A stretch of DNA of 64,000 nt from assembly GCF_024734665.1 (NCBI RefSeq), contig NZ_CP102931.1:4524001-4588000 (forward strand), in the 5' to 3' direction. Under the pieces are notes generated by a model. The model ran no database searches. It was not told the DNA's origin and worked only from the letters and a program-made list of their open reading frames with translations. Made by a program: the position numbers and the translations under genes. Shown here in pieces: positions 8,261 through 16,889 of this stretch (positions are counted from its first letter, which is position 1; every line of letters starts with the position of its first letter). The stretch is from Variovorax paradoxus (GTDB lineage Bacteria > Pseudomonadota > Gammaproteobacteria > Burkholderiales > Burkholderiaceae_C).

Positions 8261-10080
8261 CGGGCGCGCTGCTCCTCCTGCTCTTTGCGGCCTGCCCGGC
8301 TTTCGCTCAGGCAAACGCAGCAGCGCCCGCGCTGCACGTCGAAGCCGTGCGCGGCACCGGCTGGAACGACACGGCCCCGCCCGCTGAAGGCTGGACTCTC
8401 GTCACCTTGCCCGACAGCTGGGCCGCGCGCTGGCCCGGCTTCGACGGCGTGGTCTGGTATCGGCTGACCTGGCAGGAGCCGGAGCAGGTGCATGAAACCG
8501 GCCTGCTGCTGCACTACCTCAACATGGCCGGCGAGGTGTCGCTCAATGGCACGCCGATTTCGCGCGACGACAGCCTGGTCGAGCCGCTCACGCGCGCCTG
8601 GAACACCCCGCGCTACTGGCTGCTGGCCCCGCCGCTGCTCAGGCCCGGCACCAACACGCTGCTGGTGCGCGTCTCGGGCCTGTTCGCCTACCAGGCGGGG
8701 CTGGGGCCGGTAAGCCTGGGCACGCCGGCCGCGATGCAGGCGGAGTTCGAGCAGGAGCGCCTCGTGCGCCGCGACCTGCAGGTGCTGGGCCTCGCGGTGA
8801 GCGCGGCGGCCTCGGCCTTCTTCGCCGCCCTGTGGCTGCTGCGCCGGCGCGAGACGGCCTACGGATGGTTCGCACTGATGTCCGTGCTGTGGCTGCTGTT
8901 CGGCTACAACCAGATCGCGACCAGCCCCTGGCCCTTTGCCAGCAACCACAGCTGGCAGGCGCTGAACATCTCGACGCTGCTGGTCTTCGGCGTGTCCTAC
9001 GTCATCTTCGCGCTGCGCTTCTGCGGGCGACGCATGCCGCGGCTGGAGGGCGCGGCGCTGCTGATTGCGGTGGTCGGCGTGCTCGACCTGTGGCTGGCAC
9101 CCCACGCAGACCTGATCGCGCACCGCGCCATCTGGACGCTGGTGGGCGGCTTCACCGTCATCGCGGTGAACGGCACCTCGATCGTCCACGCCCTGCGCCA
9201 TCGTAACAGCCCGATGCGCTCGCTCGCGCCGTTCATGGCGGTGTCGGCGCTGACGGATGCGCACGACCTGCTGGTGTTCACGCAGGTGATCGACAGCAAC
9301 ACCTACTACACGACGATGTCTTCGTACATCCTGCTGCTGGGCATGGCCTTGACCCTGGCCGCGCAGTTCGTGAAGAGCCTCAAGCGCATCGAGAACTTCA
9401 ACACCGAGCTGATCGAGGAAGTGAACGCAGCCAAGGCCGACCTCGCCGCCACGCTGGCGCAGCAGCACGCGCTGGAGTTGACGCACGCGCGCATCGGCGA
9501 ACGCGTGAACCTCGTGAGCGACCTGCACGACGGGCTCGGCGGCATGCTCGTGGGCAGCATCGCCACGCTGGAGCGCACGCCCGAGAACCTCAGCGCGCCC
9601 GAACTGCTCGCCATGCTCAAGCGCCTGCGCGACGACCTGCGGCTGATCATCGACGCCACCGGCCGTGACGATGGCGCTCGCGTGCTGGGCGAACTACTGG
9701 CGCCGCTGCGTCACCGCAGCGCGCAGCTGCTCGACGCCAACGGCATCGACTGCCGCTGGCAGGTGTCTGGCATCGACACGCTCGAACTACCGCCCTCGCA
9801 GAGCCTCGACCTGATGCGCTTTCTGCAGGAGGCGCTGACCAATGTGCTCAAGCACAGCGCAAGCCGGCGCGTGGACGTGACCGTGGCGCGCGCGGGCGCC
9901 GAACTCCGGCTCAGCGTGCGCGATGACGGGCGCGGCTTTGCGGTCGAAGGCACTGGCGAAGCCGGCGGCGCGGGCTTGCGCAGCCTGCGCACGCGGGCGC
10001 GCCGCCTCGGGGCCGAGCTGCAGCTGCAGTCGCGCCCCGGCGAGACGCAAGTGGCGCTGCGGATGCCGCTCGCGAGCTGA
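8170..10080 (+). CDS. Membrane sensor histidine kinase, 7TMR-DISM-like with HisKA_3/HATPase
   Basis: Sensor kinase that probably phosphorylates the adjacent LuxR-type regulator. After a signal-peptide-like core (ALLLLLFAACPAFAQA) comes a periplasmic jelly-roll-like domain, about seven membrane segments, a coiled coil, the HisKA_3 histidine in LVSDLHDGLGG, the N box FLQEALTNVLKHSASR and the G boxes DDGRGF and GAGLRSL. The start is uncertain. The only ATG in frame is at 8170, inside the regulator gene, and gives a 48-residue leader. A CTG at 8257 would fit the signal peptide better. The gene ends exactly one base before the convergent P450 stop. Confidence 0.88.
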   Translation: MPHQEHLPQAGRQFAHRSRLPGAAAWLAALTGALLLLLFAACPAFAQANAAAPALHVEAVRGTGWNDTAPPAEGWTLVTLPDSWAARWPGFDGVVWYRLTWQEPEQVHETGLLLHYLNMAGEVSLNGTPISRDDSLVEPLTRAWNTPRYWLLAPPLLRPGTNTLLVRVSGLFAYQAGLGPVSLGTPAAMQAEFEQERLVRRDLQVLGLAVSAAASAFFAALWLLRRRETAYGWFALMSVLWLLFGYNQIATSPWPFASNHSWQALNISTLLVFGVSYVIFALRFCGRRMPRLEGAALLIAVVGVLDLWLAPHADLIAHRAIWTLVGGFTVIAVNGTSIVHALRHRNSPMRSLAPFMAVSALTDAHDLLVFTQVIDSNTYYTTMSSYILLLGMALTLAAQFVKSLKRIENFNTELIEEVNAAKADLAATLAQQHALELTHARIGERVNLVSDLHDGLGGMLVGSIATLERTPENLSAPELLAMLKRLRDDLRLIIDATGRDDGARVLGELLAPLRHRSAQLLDANGIDCRWQVSGIDTLELPPSQSLDLMRFLQEALTNVLKHSASRRVDVTVARAGAELRLSVRDDGRGFAVEGTGEAGGAGLRSLRTRARRLGAELQLQSRPGETQVALRMPLAS

Positions 10081-12429
10081 CTAGAGTTCGAGCACCAGCC
10101 GCCCTTCGCAAGCGCGAGAGCAGCAGGCCATCATCTTCGTGTTGACATCGCGCTCCGAGCGCGTGAGCACCACGTCGCGGTGATCGACCTTGCCCGAGAG
10201 CACGCGCACTTCGCACGAGCCGCACAGGCCTTCTTCGCAATCGCTCTGCACGTCGACATTCGCGGCACGCAGCGCGGTCAGCAGGGTCTGGTCGGGCGGC
10301 ACGGTGAGGACGAGGCCGGAGTCTTTCAGCTCGACCTCGAAGGCGTGCTCCTTCGACGGATCGAGCGTGGCGAGCGTCGACTCGAAATGCTCCACGCGCA
10401 GCGCGCCTTCGGGCCACGCGGCGCAGCAGCTTTCCAGCGCTTCGAGCATGCGCAGCGGGCCGCAGGCATAGACCTGCGCGCCGGGCACGGGCTGCGCAAG
10501 CAAGGCTTGCAAGTCGTTGCGGCGCCCTTCGTCGGCGGCGTGCACATGCAGGCGTTCGCCATGCAGCGCGGCCAGCTCGTCGACAAAGGCCATGCTCGCG
10601 CGGCTGCGGCCGCTGTAGTGCAGCTCGTAGTCCATGCCCAGCGCCTTCGCGCGCCGCGCCATGGCGCTGACCGGCGTGATGCCGATGCCGCCGGCAATGA
10701 AGATCGCCTTCTTCAGCGATTCGTCGAGACGGAAGTGGTTGCGCGGGCCGCGAATGCGCAGCCGGTCGCCCGGCTTCACGTTCGCATGCACCCATGCCGA
10801 GCCGCCGCGCCCTTCGGGCTCGTGCAGCACGGCGATCTCCAGCACGCCCTGCTCGTCGGGGTCGCCGCACAGCGAATACTGGCGCGACAGCTCGGGCGTA
10901 CCGCACTCGACGTCGATGTGCGAGCCGGGCGTCCAGCGCGGCAGCGCCTTCCCGTCGGGCGAGACGAGGCGCAGTTTGACGATGCCGTCAGCCACCGGCG
11001 TGATGCGCTCGACCACCACGGGCCTCGCAATCGAATGCGCCGACGGTTCGCCGATGCGCACGGGCACCTGCATGTCGCGCAGGCCATGGTTCGCTCGCTC
11101 CGGATTGGCGGCCGGGTCCCATTCCACCCACAGGTGCTCGGGCCCGCGGAACGAAGTGTTCGGCACGTAGGTGAAGCGTTGCTCGGCAAGGCGCATGTGC
11201 GGCAGCCGGCGTGTGAACTCTTCCAGGAAGATCTGCATCTCCATGCGCGCGAGGTTCTTGCCCATGCACTGGTGCGAGCCGTAGCCAAAGGTGAGATGGT
11301 CGCTGGCGTTGTCGCGGCGGATGTCGAACAGGTCCGCATCGGCGAAGTGCCCTTCATCGTGGTTGGCCGACGAGGTGACGATCAGCAGGCGCGAGCCCGC
11401 GGGCAGGTCGACGCCGTCGATCTGCGTGTCTTTCGTGACGAGCCGGCGCCACGCGGCCACCGAGCCGTTGTGGCGCAGGCACTCTTCCACTGCATTGGGA
11501 ATGAGCCCCGGGTCTTCGCACAGTTCGCGCCACACGTGGGGGTGCTGCAGCAGCAGCTTCATCGCGTTGGCCGTGGCGTTGGCGGTGGTCTCGTGCGCGG
11601 CGACGATGCCGGCCATCATCATCGAGTGCAGGTACGAGTCGGTCACCACCTCGGGGTGCAGCATCTGCTTGCGGATGCCGTACTGCATCCAGCCGGGTGC
11701 GTCGGGGTCTTGCCGCATCTTCTCGAGCACCTTGCCGGCGTACTGCCAGAAGTTGCCGACCGCGTGCGCCACGGCCACCTGCTCCTCGGGCTTGGGGCGG
11801 CCCCACGTGTTGACGGTGTGCGCAATGGAATATTTGCGCAGCGTATCCATGTCTTCCTCGGGCACGCCAAGGAAGTGCAGCGCCACGGTGAGCGGAATTT
11901 CCCACAGCATCTGGTCGACGAGATCGGCCTTGCCGTCGTCGATGAGGCGGTCCACGTACTCGCGGGCCAGCTCGCGCACCATCGGCTCGTGGTGCTTCAG
12001 TGCCTCGGGCGTGAACGGGTCCATCAGCGCGCGGCGGCGCGGCATGTGGGCGGGCTCGTCTTCGTTGACCAGCGTGCGGTTCAGCGCGAAGCCGTACGAG
12101 GCCAGCACCGCGTTGGCCTCCTCGCCGGTGGGCGTGATCTTTTCCAGCGCATTCGACGGGCTGAAGGTGATGTTGTCGCGGAACACCGCCTTGATGTCCG
12201 CATAGCGCGTGAGCACCCAGTAGCCCAGCTTCGGGCTGTAGAAGATGGGCTCCTGCTCGCGCGCCCAGCGCACGTACTCGGGTGGGTCCTGCTGGTAACC
12301 GTCTTCGAAGGGGTCGAAGCCGGCGGCGCGCTGGCTCACGGGGCAGCCCGTGGGCGTGCGCTCGGAAGACAGCGGCCCGTGCGCGACAGGGCAGCCGGAA
12401 GCGCGTGGTGGCATGGCGGTGTCAGGCAT
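10081..12429 (-). CDS. Self-sufficient cytochrome P450 (CYP116B type: P450 - FMN reductase - 2Fe-2S ferredoxin)
   Basis: A complete monooxygenase in one chain of 782 residues, the usual CYP116B (P450-RhF) length. The P450 part has the I-helix AGIVAAHETTANAT, the ExxR pair Glu316/Arg319, and the heme loop FGYGSHQCMGKNLARME with Cys388 as thiolate ligand. A phthalate-dioxygenase-reductase-like part follows, with FMN- and NADH-binding regions (RQYSLCGDP, FIAGGIGITPVSAM). The C-terminal plant-type 2Fe-2S cluster uses Cys731, 736, 739 and 769 (CX4CX2CX29C). Electrons pass from NAD(P)H through FMN and Fe-S to heme. It is the second gene after a Bug-type binding protein and lies under a probable IclR promoter. 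The natural substrate is unknown. Confidence 0.96.
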   Translation of the reverse strand: MPDTAMPPRASGCPVAHGPLSSERTPTGCPVSQRAAGFDPFEDGYQQDPPEYVRWAREQEPIFYSPKLGYWVLTRYADIKAVFRDNITFSPSNALEKITPTGEEANAVLASYGFALNRTLVNEDEPAHMPRRRALMDPFTPEALKHHEPMVRELAREYVDRLIDDGKADLVDQMLWEIPLTVALHFLGVPEEDMDTLRKYSIAHTVNTWGRPKPEEQVAVAHAVGNFWQYAGKVLEKMRQDPDAPGWMQYGIRKQMLHPEVVTDSYLHSMMMAGIVAAHETTANATANAMKLLLQHPHVWRELCEDPGLIPNAVEECLRHNGSVAAWRRLVTKDTQIDGVDLPAGSRLLIVTSSANHDEGHFADADLFDIRRDNASDHLTFGYGSHQCMGKNLARMEMQIFLEEFTRRLPHMRLAEQRFTYVPNTSFRGPEHLWVEWDPAANPERANHGLRDMQVPVRIGEPSAHSIARPVVVERITPVADGIVKLRLVSPDGKALPRWTPGSHIDVECGTPELSRQYSLCGDPDEQGVLEIAVLHEPEGRGGSAWVHANVKPGDRLRIRGPRNHFRLDESLKKAIFIAGGIGITPVSAMARRAKALGMDYELHYSGRSRASMAFVDELAALHGERLHVHAADEGRRNDLQALLAQPVPGAQVYACGPLRMLEALESCCAAWPEGALRVEHFESTLATLDPSKEHAFEVELKDSGLVLTVPPDQTLLTALRAANVDVQSDCEEGLCGSCEVRVLSGKVDHRDVVLTRSERDVNTKMMACCSRACEGRLVLEL

Positions 12430-12439
12430 GGCGGCAGAC

Positions 12440-13399
12440 TCAGTCGAGGGTGATCTTCAGGTCGCGGATCAGCTTGTGCCAGCGCACGGTTTCGTTCTTC
12501 AGCAGCTCGGTGTACTGGGCTGGCGTGTTGCCCACCGGCTCCACGCCGAAGTCGACCATGCGCGTGCGCACCGAAGGCTCGTTGATGGCCGCGACGATCT
12601 GGCGGTTGAGCGTGTTCACTACCTCAGGCGGCGTGGCCGAAGGCACCACCACGCCGACCAGCGCTGCGGCCTCGACGTTCTTGTAGCCGAGCTCGGCGAA
12701 GGTGGGCACGTCGGGCAGCTGCGGCAGGCGCGTGGGGTTGGCCACGGCCAGCGCGCGCACCTTGCCGCCCTTGATGAAGCCGGAGCCCGCTGCCAGGTCG
12801 ACCATCATGGCCGGCAGCTGTCCGCCGACCACGTCGGCCAGCGCCGGCGCCGCGCCGCGATACGGCACGTGGACCATGAAGAGCTTGGCCTCCACCTTCA
12901 GCAGTTCCATCGCGAGGTGGTGCGGGCTGCCCGCGCCGGCCGAGGCGTAGTTGATGCCGCCGGGCTTGGCCCTGGCCTGGGCGATGAAGTCCTTGGCCGA
13001 GCTGAAGCCCGAGTTGGCGCCGACCACCAGGATCATCGGAAACTTGCCCATCAGGGTGACGGGCGCGAGGTCCTTGGTGGGGCTGTAGCTCAGCGACTTG
13101 TAGAGCGCAGGGTTGAAGACCAGCGTGCCGTTGTCGGCCGAGAGGATGGTGTAGCCGTCGGCCGGGGCACGCGCGGTTTCGGCGGCAGCCAGCGCGGTGT
13201 TGCCGCCGGGCTTGTTATCTACCAGCACCGGCTGCGCGACCTGCGTTGACAGCGTCTGGGCGACCGTGCGCGCAAGAAAGTCGGAACCGCCGCCGGCCGC
13301 GTACGGAACGATCCAGCGGATCGGCTTGGCAGGAAAGGTCTGGGCGCTTGCGCCGGCAGCAGCTACCAGCGAAAGGATCACGGCAATGCACTTCTTCAT
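12440..13399 (-). CDS. Bug/TctC-family tripartite tricarboxylate transporter binding protein
   Basis: Periplasmic binding protein of 319 residues with signal peptide KKCIAVILSLVAAAGASAQ. The family hallmarks are visible: the PAKPIRWIVPYAAGGGSD strand and ligand loop, the VLVDNKPGGN motif and NYASAGAGSPHHLAMELL. Proteins of this family bind carboxylates, aromatic acids or amides. No TctA or TctB membrane subunits are nearby, which is common for these expanded families in Burkholderiales. It is the promoter-proximal gene of a two-gene operon with the P450, 10 bp apart, divergent from the IclR gene. Confidence 0.93.
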   Translation of the reverse strand: MKKCIAVILSLVAAAGASAQTFPAKPIRWIVPYAAGGGSDFLARTVAQTLSTQVAQPVLVDNKPGGNTALAAAETARAPADGYTILSADNGTLVFNPALYKSLSYSPTKDLAPVTLMGKFPMILVVGANSGFSSAKDFIAQARAKPGGINYASAGAGSPHHLAMELLKVEAKLFMVHVPYRGAAPALADVVGGQLPAMMVDLAAGSGFIKGGKVRALAVANPTRLPQLPDVPTFAELGYKNVEAAALVGVVVPSATPPEVVNTLNRQIVAAINEPSVRTRMVDFGVEPVGNTPAQYTELLKNETVRWHKLIRDLKITLD

Positions 13400-13428
13400 G
13401 GGGTGTCTCCGGATTGGATATTGTGTAT

Positions 13429-13459
13429 TGCGTAATTATTATACGCATAGCGTAATTAC
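13429..13459. promoter_or_regulatory. Probable IclR operator in the Bug-P450 / IclR divergent promoter
   Basis: TGCGTA (13429-13434) and TACGCA (13442-13447) form a perfect 6-bp dyad around a 7-base A/T spacer. The string GCGTAATTA recurs as a direct repeat at 13430 and 13450, exactly 20 bp or two helical turns apart. The block is A/T-rich in a GC-rich region and lies 30 bp upstream of the Bug start. That position suits a regulator that represses or activates the operon and itself. Confidence 0.6.
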
Positions 13460-13512
13460 AGAATCGCGGGTTTACCCGGCCATGCAGGCCGAGCACCTAA
13501 CATGAAGACGAC

Positions 13513-14334
13513 ATGACCTCATCCCCGGAACCCAGCCCTTCCTCCTCCGCCTCCCCCGCCCGCGAACGCCGCCAGCGCGTGCAGTCCGCCGAAACCGGCA
13601 TGGCCGTGCTCAAGGGGCTGGCGCACCTGGGCGGCCGCAGCAGCCTCACGGCGTTGTCGACGCACGTCGCCGAGAGCCCGGCCAAGGTGCACCGCTACCT
13701 CGCCAGCCTGATGGAAGCGGGCCTCGTGCTGCAGGACGCGGCCTCGCAGCACTACTACCTGGGCACCGAGGCCATCCAGATCGGGCTGGCCGCGATGCGG
13801 CAGGCCGACCCGATCCGCGCGGCCGAGCCCTGCCTGATCCGCCTGCGCGAGTCGCTGGAGGTGACGTGCTTCGTCGCGGTCATGGGCAACAAGGGCCCGA
13901 CCATCGTGCGTTTCGAGGAGCCGGGCCTGCCGGTGACGGTGAACGTGCGCGCCGGCTCGGTGATGTCGATGCTGTGGTCGGCCACCGGCCGCGCCTTTCT
14001 GGGACTGCTCGACGAATCGCGCGTGTTGGCGCTGGCCGAGCAGGAACTGGGTGAGGCCACGCCCGAAATGCGGGCGCAGCTCGACGCGAAAGACCCGATC
14101 GGGCATTTGCGCCGCGAGGTGCGGCTAACGAACTGCGCCAGCGTGAAGGACACCTACCTGCGCGGCATCAGCGCCGTGGCGGCACCGGTGTACGACTATG
14201 CGGGCCGGGTGTGCGCCGTGATCACCGCGCTGGGCGCCACGGGGGGCTTCGATCCGGCCATCGACGGGCCCATTGCCACGGCGGTGCGGCAGGAGGCCCG
14301 GGCCGCCAGCGCCCTGCTGGGCGCCGCAGCCTGA
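13513..14334 (+). CDS. IclR-family transcriptional regulator
   Basis: Ligand-responsive DNA-binding protein of 273 residues. The N-terminal winged helix covers ETGMAVLKGLAHLGGRSSLT and the recognition helix around ESPAKVHRYLASL. The C-terminal effector domain contains SMLWSATGRAFLGLL and the typical closing segment RGISAVAAPVYDYAGRVCAV. It is divergent from the Bug-P450 operon across a 113-bp gap with a dyad operator candidate, so it most likely controls that operon in response to the imported compound. This is inferred from gene order. Confidence 0.92.
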   Translation: MTSSPEPSPSSSASPARERRQRVQSAETGMAVLKGLAHLGGRSSLTALSTHVAESPAKVHRYLASLMEAGLVLQDAASQHYYLGTEAIQIGLAAMRQADPIRAAEPCLIRLRESLEVTCFVAVMGNKGPTIVRFEEPGLPVTVNVRAGSVMSMLWSATGRAFLGLLDESRVLALAEQELGEATPEMRAQLDAKDPIGHLRREVRLTNCASVKDTYLRGISAVAAPVYDYAGRVCAVITALGATGGFDPAIDGPIATAVRQEARAASALLGAAA

Positions 14335-14341
14335 AGCTTCA

Positions 14342-14360
14342 GGGCCGAATCAATCGGCCC
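14342..14360. terminator. Hairpin between convergent iclR-type gene and uppP
   Basis: GGGCCGA and TCGGCCC pair over 7 bp with a 5-base loop. The hairpin overlaps the stop codon of uppP, 8 bp after the regulator stop. There is no clear T tract, so it may be only a weak bidirectional terminator. Confidence 0.45.
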
Positions 14361-15177
14361 AGACCACCGTGCCGGTCCACGCCGTGGCCAGCACCAGGAT
14401 GCCGAAGGCAATGCGGTACCAGGCGAACGGAATGAAGTTGTGGGTGCTGATGAACTTCAGCAGCCAGCGCACGCACAGCCAGGCGCTGATGAACGAGAAC
14501 ACCAGCCCCACGGCGAACAGCGGAATGTCGGCCATCGACAGCGCCGCGCGCTCCTTGTAGATGCTGTAGAGCCCCGCGCCGATCAGCGTCGGAATGGCAA
14601 GGAAGAAAGAGAAATCGGTCGCCGCCTGGCGCGAGAGGCCCAGCAGCATGCCGCCGATGATGGTCGAGCCGCTGCGGCTGGTGCCCGGGATCATCGCGAA
14701 GCACTGCACCAGGCCAACCTTCAGCGCATCCCACGGCGTCAGGTCGTCCACGTGCTCGACGCGCACCGAGCCCGGTGGCCGCTTCTCTGCCCACAAAATG
14801 ATGAAGCCGCCGATGATGAAGGTGCTCGCTACCACGGTCGGAATGAACAGGTGCTCCTTGATGACCTTGCCGAACAGCAGGCCCAGCACCACCGCGGGCA
14901 GGAAGCCGATGAAGATGTTCAGCGCCAGGCGCTGTGCCTTCGGTTGCCGCGGCAATGCGACAACGGTCGATTTGATCTTCTGCCAATAGACCAGGATCAC
15001 CGCGAAGATCGCGCCGGTCTGGATGGCGATCTCGAAAACCTTGCCCCGGTTGTCGCCGAAGCCGCCGAGCAGCGAGCCCGCAAGAATCAGATGGCCGGTC
15101 GATGAGATCGGAAGGAATTCGGTCAGCCCCTCGACGATGCCCATGACGGCGGCCTTGGCCAGCAAAACAATATCCAC
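14350..15177 (-). CDS. uppP: Undecaprenyl-diphosphate phosphatase
   Basis: Inner-membrane enzyme that dephosphorylates undecaprenyl diphosphate to recycle the carrier lipid for peptidoglycan and O-antigen synthesis. Overproduction of this family gives bacitracin tolerance. It has 275 residues with eight or so membrane segments and both catalytic motifs: [13 protein letters not shown] near the N-terminus and [10 protein letters not shown] in the second half. The start is GTG at 15177, supported by AAAAGGAG five bases upstream. It is transcribed toward the iclR-type gene. Confidence 0.96.
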   Translation of the reverse strand: MDIVLLAKAAVMGIVEGLTEFLPISSTGHLILAGSLLGGFGDNRGKVFEIAIQTGAIFAVILVYWQKIKSTVVALPRQPKAQRLALNIFIGFLPAVVLGLLFGKVIKEHLFIPTVVASTFIIGGFIILWAEKRPPGSVRVEHVDDLTPWDALKVGLVQCFAMIPGTSRSGSTIIGGMLLGLSRQAATDFSFFLAIPTLIGAGLYSIYKERAALSMADIPLFAVGLVFSFISAWLCVRWLLKFISTHNFIPFAWYRIAFGILVLATAWTGTVVWAD

Positions 15178-15325
15178 GCGTACTCCTTTTAAGAGCAGCC
15201 ATTATCACGATGGGTCGGTCAGGGGGAATTCAGGATCCCCAGTTCCGGTGATGTTCAGATGCAGTGCGTTAACACAAAGTAGTGCATTACCGGGCATGTG
15301 TGATGTCCGAAGGAGCTTGCGCCAA

Positions 15326-16210
15326 ATGCGAACGCCAATGCCCGGCAACGGGCACGAAGAACATACCTCGACCGTCGACGACCACGGCGAAGACCGACGC
15401 AAGAATGCACAGGACCTCGAGCGCGAGCAGCGCGCCTCGATGCAGCGCGTTGCCGAAGCCACCGGCGCGTCGGCCCACGAACTGCAGCAGCTGATGCAGC
15501 GGCTGCTCGACATCGACCGCTCGGGCTCGAGCGCCGGCATCGTCGCGCAGGGCCACATCGCGGCCGACCGCATGCAGTCGGGCATGCAGGCACTCGACCT
15601 CGGCGACGGCCATGTGGCTGAGCAGCACGGCGATGCCGCGCAGAGCATCGACTTCTGGCTGCTCGAGCCGCTCGACCCGGCGCACGACAAGAAGTGGTAC
15701 GCCCGCTGGAAGTTCTGGAGCTTCATCCTCGGCGCATCCGGTTCCGAAGCCGCGCTCACCCTGCAGGGCCTGGCACTGCGCCCCACCGAGCCCGGCGACA
15801 CGCACGCCGACCTGGTGGCCAAGGCGCGCAAGGTGCTGGAGGCCTGGCGCCGCACTTCGGAGCCGCTCTTCTGGGCGGCCGTGGAATGCTACGTGCGGCA
15901 ACAGTCGTTCTCACTCGAAACACAGGCCTACCTGATGCACTGCATCGCCGCCATGTTCGCGGGCGACCCGATGAAGCTGTCGAACGCGCAGAGCGAACAA
16001 CTCGCGGGCGTTCTCACCGACACCTACTGCGACGCGCTGGGCACCTCGGCGAGCATGCCCTCGGCCGACATCTACCGGCGCCTGTCGCAGGGCCTGGAAG
16101 CAACCGACCGTGAAACCGGCCTCACCCGCAACCTGGGGCGCAGCGACGCGGCCCAGATCGCGATCACGGCGCTGTTCTCGGTCATCGAAGGCTCGCGCTC
16201 ACGCTACTGA
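15326..16210 (+). CDS. Uncharacterised soluble protein
   Basis: I do not recognise a family for this 294-residue protein. The N-terminal 60 residues are charged and probably helical (EDRRKNAQDLEREQRASMQRV), and the middle is rich in Trp and aromatic residues (DKKWYARWKFWSFILG). The rest is mostly helical and ends in SVIEGSRSRY. No signal peptide or clear membrane segment is seen. The ATG at 15326 has AGGAG about 10 bases upstream. A second ATG four codons later is also possible. Its 3' end overlaps the convergent racemase gene by 7 bp. Codon use matches the genome, so it is probably a real core gene. Confidence 0.75.
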   Translation: MRTPMPGNGHEEHTSTVDDHGEDRRKNAQDLEREQRASMQRVAEATGASAHELQQLMQRLLDIDRSGSSAGIVAQGHIAADRMQSGMQALDLGDGHVAEQHGDAAQSIDFWLLEPLDPAHDKKWYARWKFWSFILGASGSEAALTLQGLALRPTEPGDTHADLVAKARKVLEAWRRTSEPLFWAAVECYVRQQSFSLETQAYLMHCIAAMFAGDPMKLSNAQSEQLAGVLTDTYCDALGTSASMPSADIYRRLSQGLEATDRETGLTRNLGRSDAAQIAITALFSVIEGSRSRY

Positions 16211-16866
16211 GCCGTGCGCTGGCGCAGCGCGCGCACCGCGCTGTCGACTGTGGTCAGCACCGGCAGGCCGCTGGCGGCCTCGCAAGCGGCGCGTGCCCTG
16301 GCCATGCTGAACTGCGCCAGCGCGATGCGCGTGCAGCCGCGTTCGCGCAGCGCTGTGGCCTGCGCAGCGATCAGGGTGTCGTGGCGCTGCACATCGCCGG
16401 CATTCAGTGCGTCTAGCGCACCCTCGGCCAGCGCGAGCTCGAGTGCCGTGTCTTGCGGAAACTCTGGCGGCATCGAAGCCAGCGTGGGCGCAAAGGTCGC
16501 GATCAGCCCTAACCGCCCCTGCCCTTGCCCTTGCCCTTGCCCTTGCGCCGCCTCGTCGATCATGGCTTCGTTGGGCTTGAGCACCGGAATGCCCGCATGC
16601 CGCCGCGCCACCGCCTCTATGCACGGCCCGAAGGCCGAGCAGGTGAAGAGAATGCCCTGCGCACCCGTATCGACCGCGTACTGCGCGAGACGCTCGAAGC
16701 GCTCGTGCATGGCGGCGTCGAGCCCCTTGCCGTTGCGCGCCAGGTCGGCCGAGAGGCTGTCGTCGAGCAGGTTCATGCGCACGGCCTCGGGCCAGTCGCG
16801 CGCAAAGGCTTCGTTGATGGGCGCGACGGAGTGCGAGAGCGCGTGGATCAGGGCAATGCGGGTCAT
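16204..16866 (-). CDS. Asp/Glu (hydantoin) racemase-family protein
   Basis: Cofactor-independent racemase fold, 220 residues. The first catalytic cysteine region is LFTCSAFGPC (Cys76), and a second cysteine in LRERGCTRIALAQFS sits where the partner is expected. It is the last gene of an aminotransferase, binding protein and racemase series, 23 bp after the binding protein, so an amino acid is a likely substrate. Residues 108-117 are five Gln-Gly repeats, encoded by a hexanucleotide tandem repeat and probably located in a surface loop. Confidence 0.85.
   Translation of the reverse strand: MTRIALIHALSHSVAPINEAFARDWPEAVRMNLLDDSLSADLARNGKGLDAAMHERFERLAQYAVDTGAQGILFTCSAFGPCIEAVARRHAGIPVLKPNEAMIDEAAQGQGQGQGQGRLGLIATFAPTLASMPPEFPQDTALELALAEGALDALNAGDVQRHDTLIAAQATALRERGCTRIALAQFSMARARAACEAASGLPVLTTVDSAVRALRQRTAQ
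16516..16545 (-). repeat. Hexanucleotide tandem repeat (CCCTTG) inside the racemase gene
   Basis: Four perfect CCCTTG units at 16522-16545 are preceded by one degenerate CCCCTG unit. On the coding strand they give five Gln-Gly dipeptides. Because the unit is 6 bp, slippage would change loop length by two residues without shifting the frame. Confidence 0.95.
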
Positions 16867-16889
16867 GAATTCGGAGGCTCTTCAGAAGC

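Noticed and set aside
10180-12453. 757-codon open frame on the + strand
   Set aside because: It is antisense to the P450 fusion, whose heme and iron-sulfur motifs settle the coding strand.
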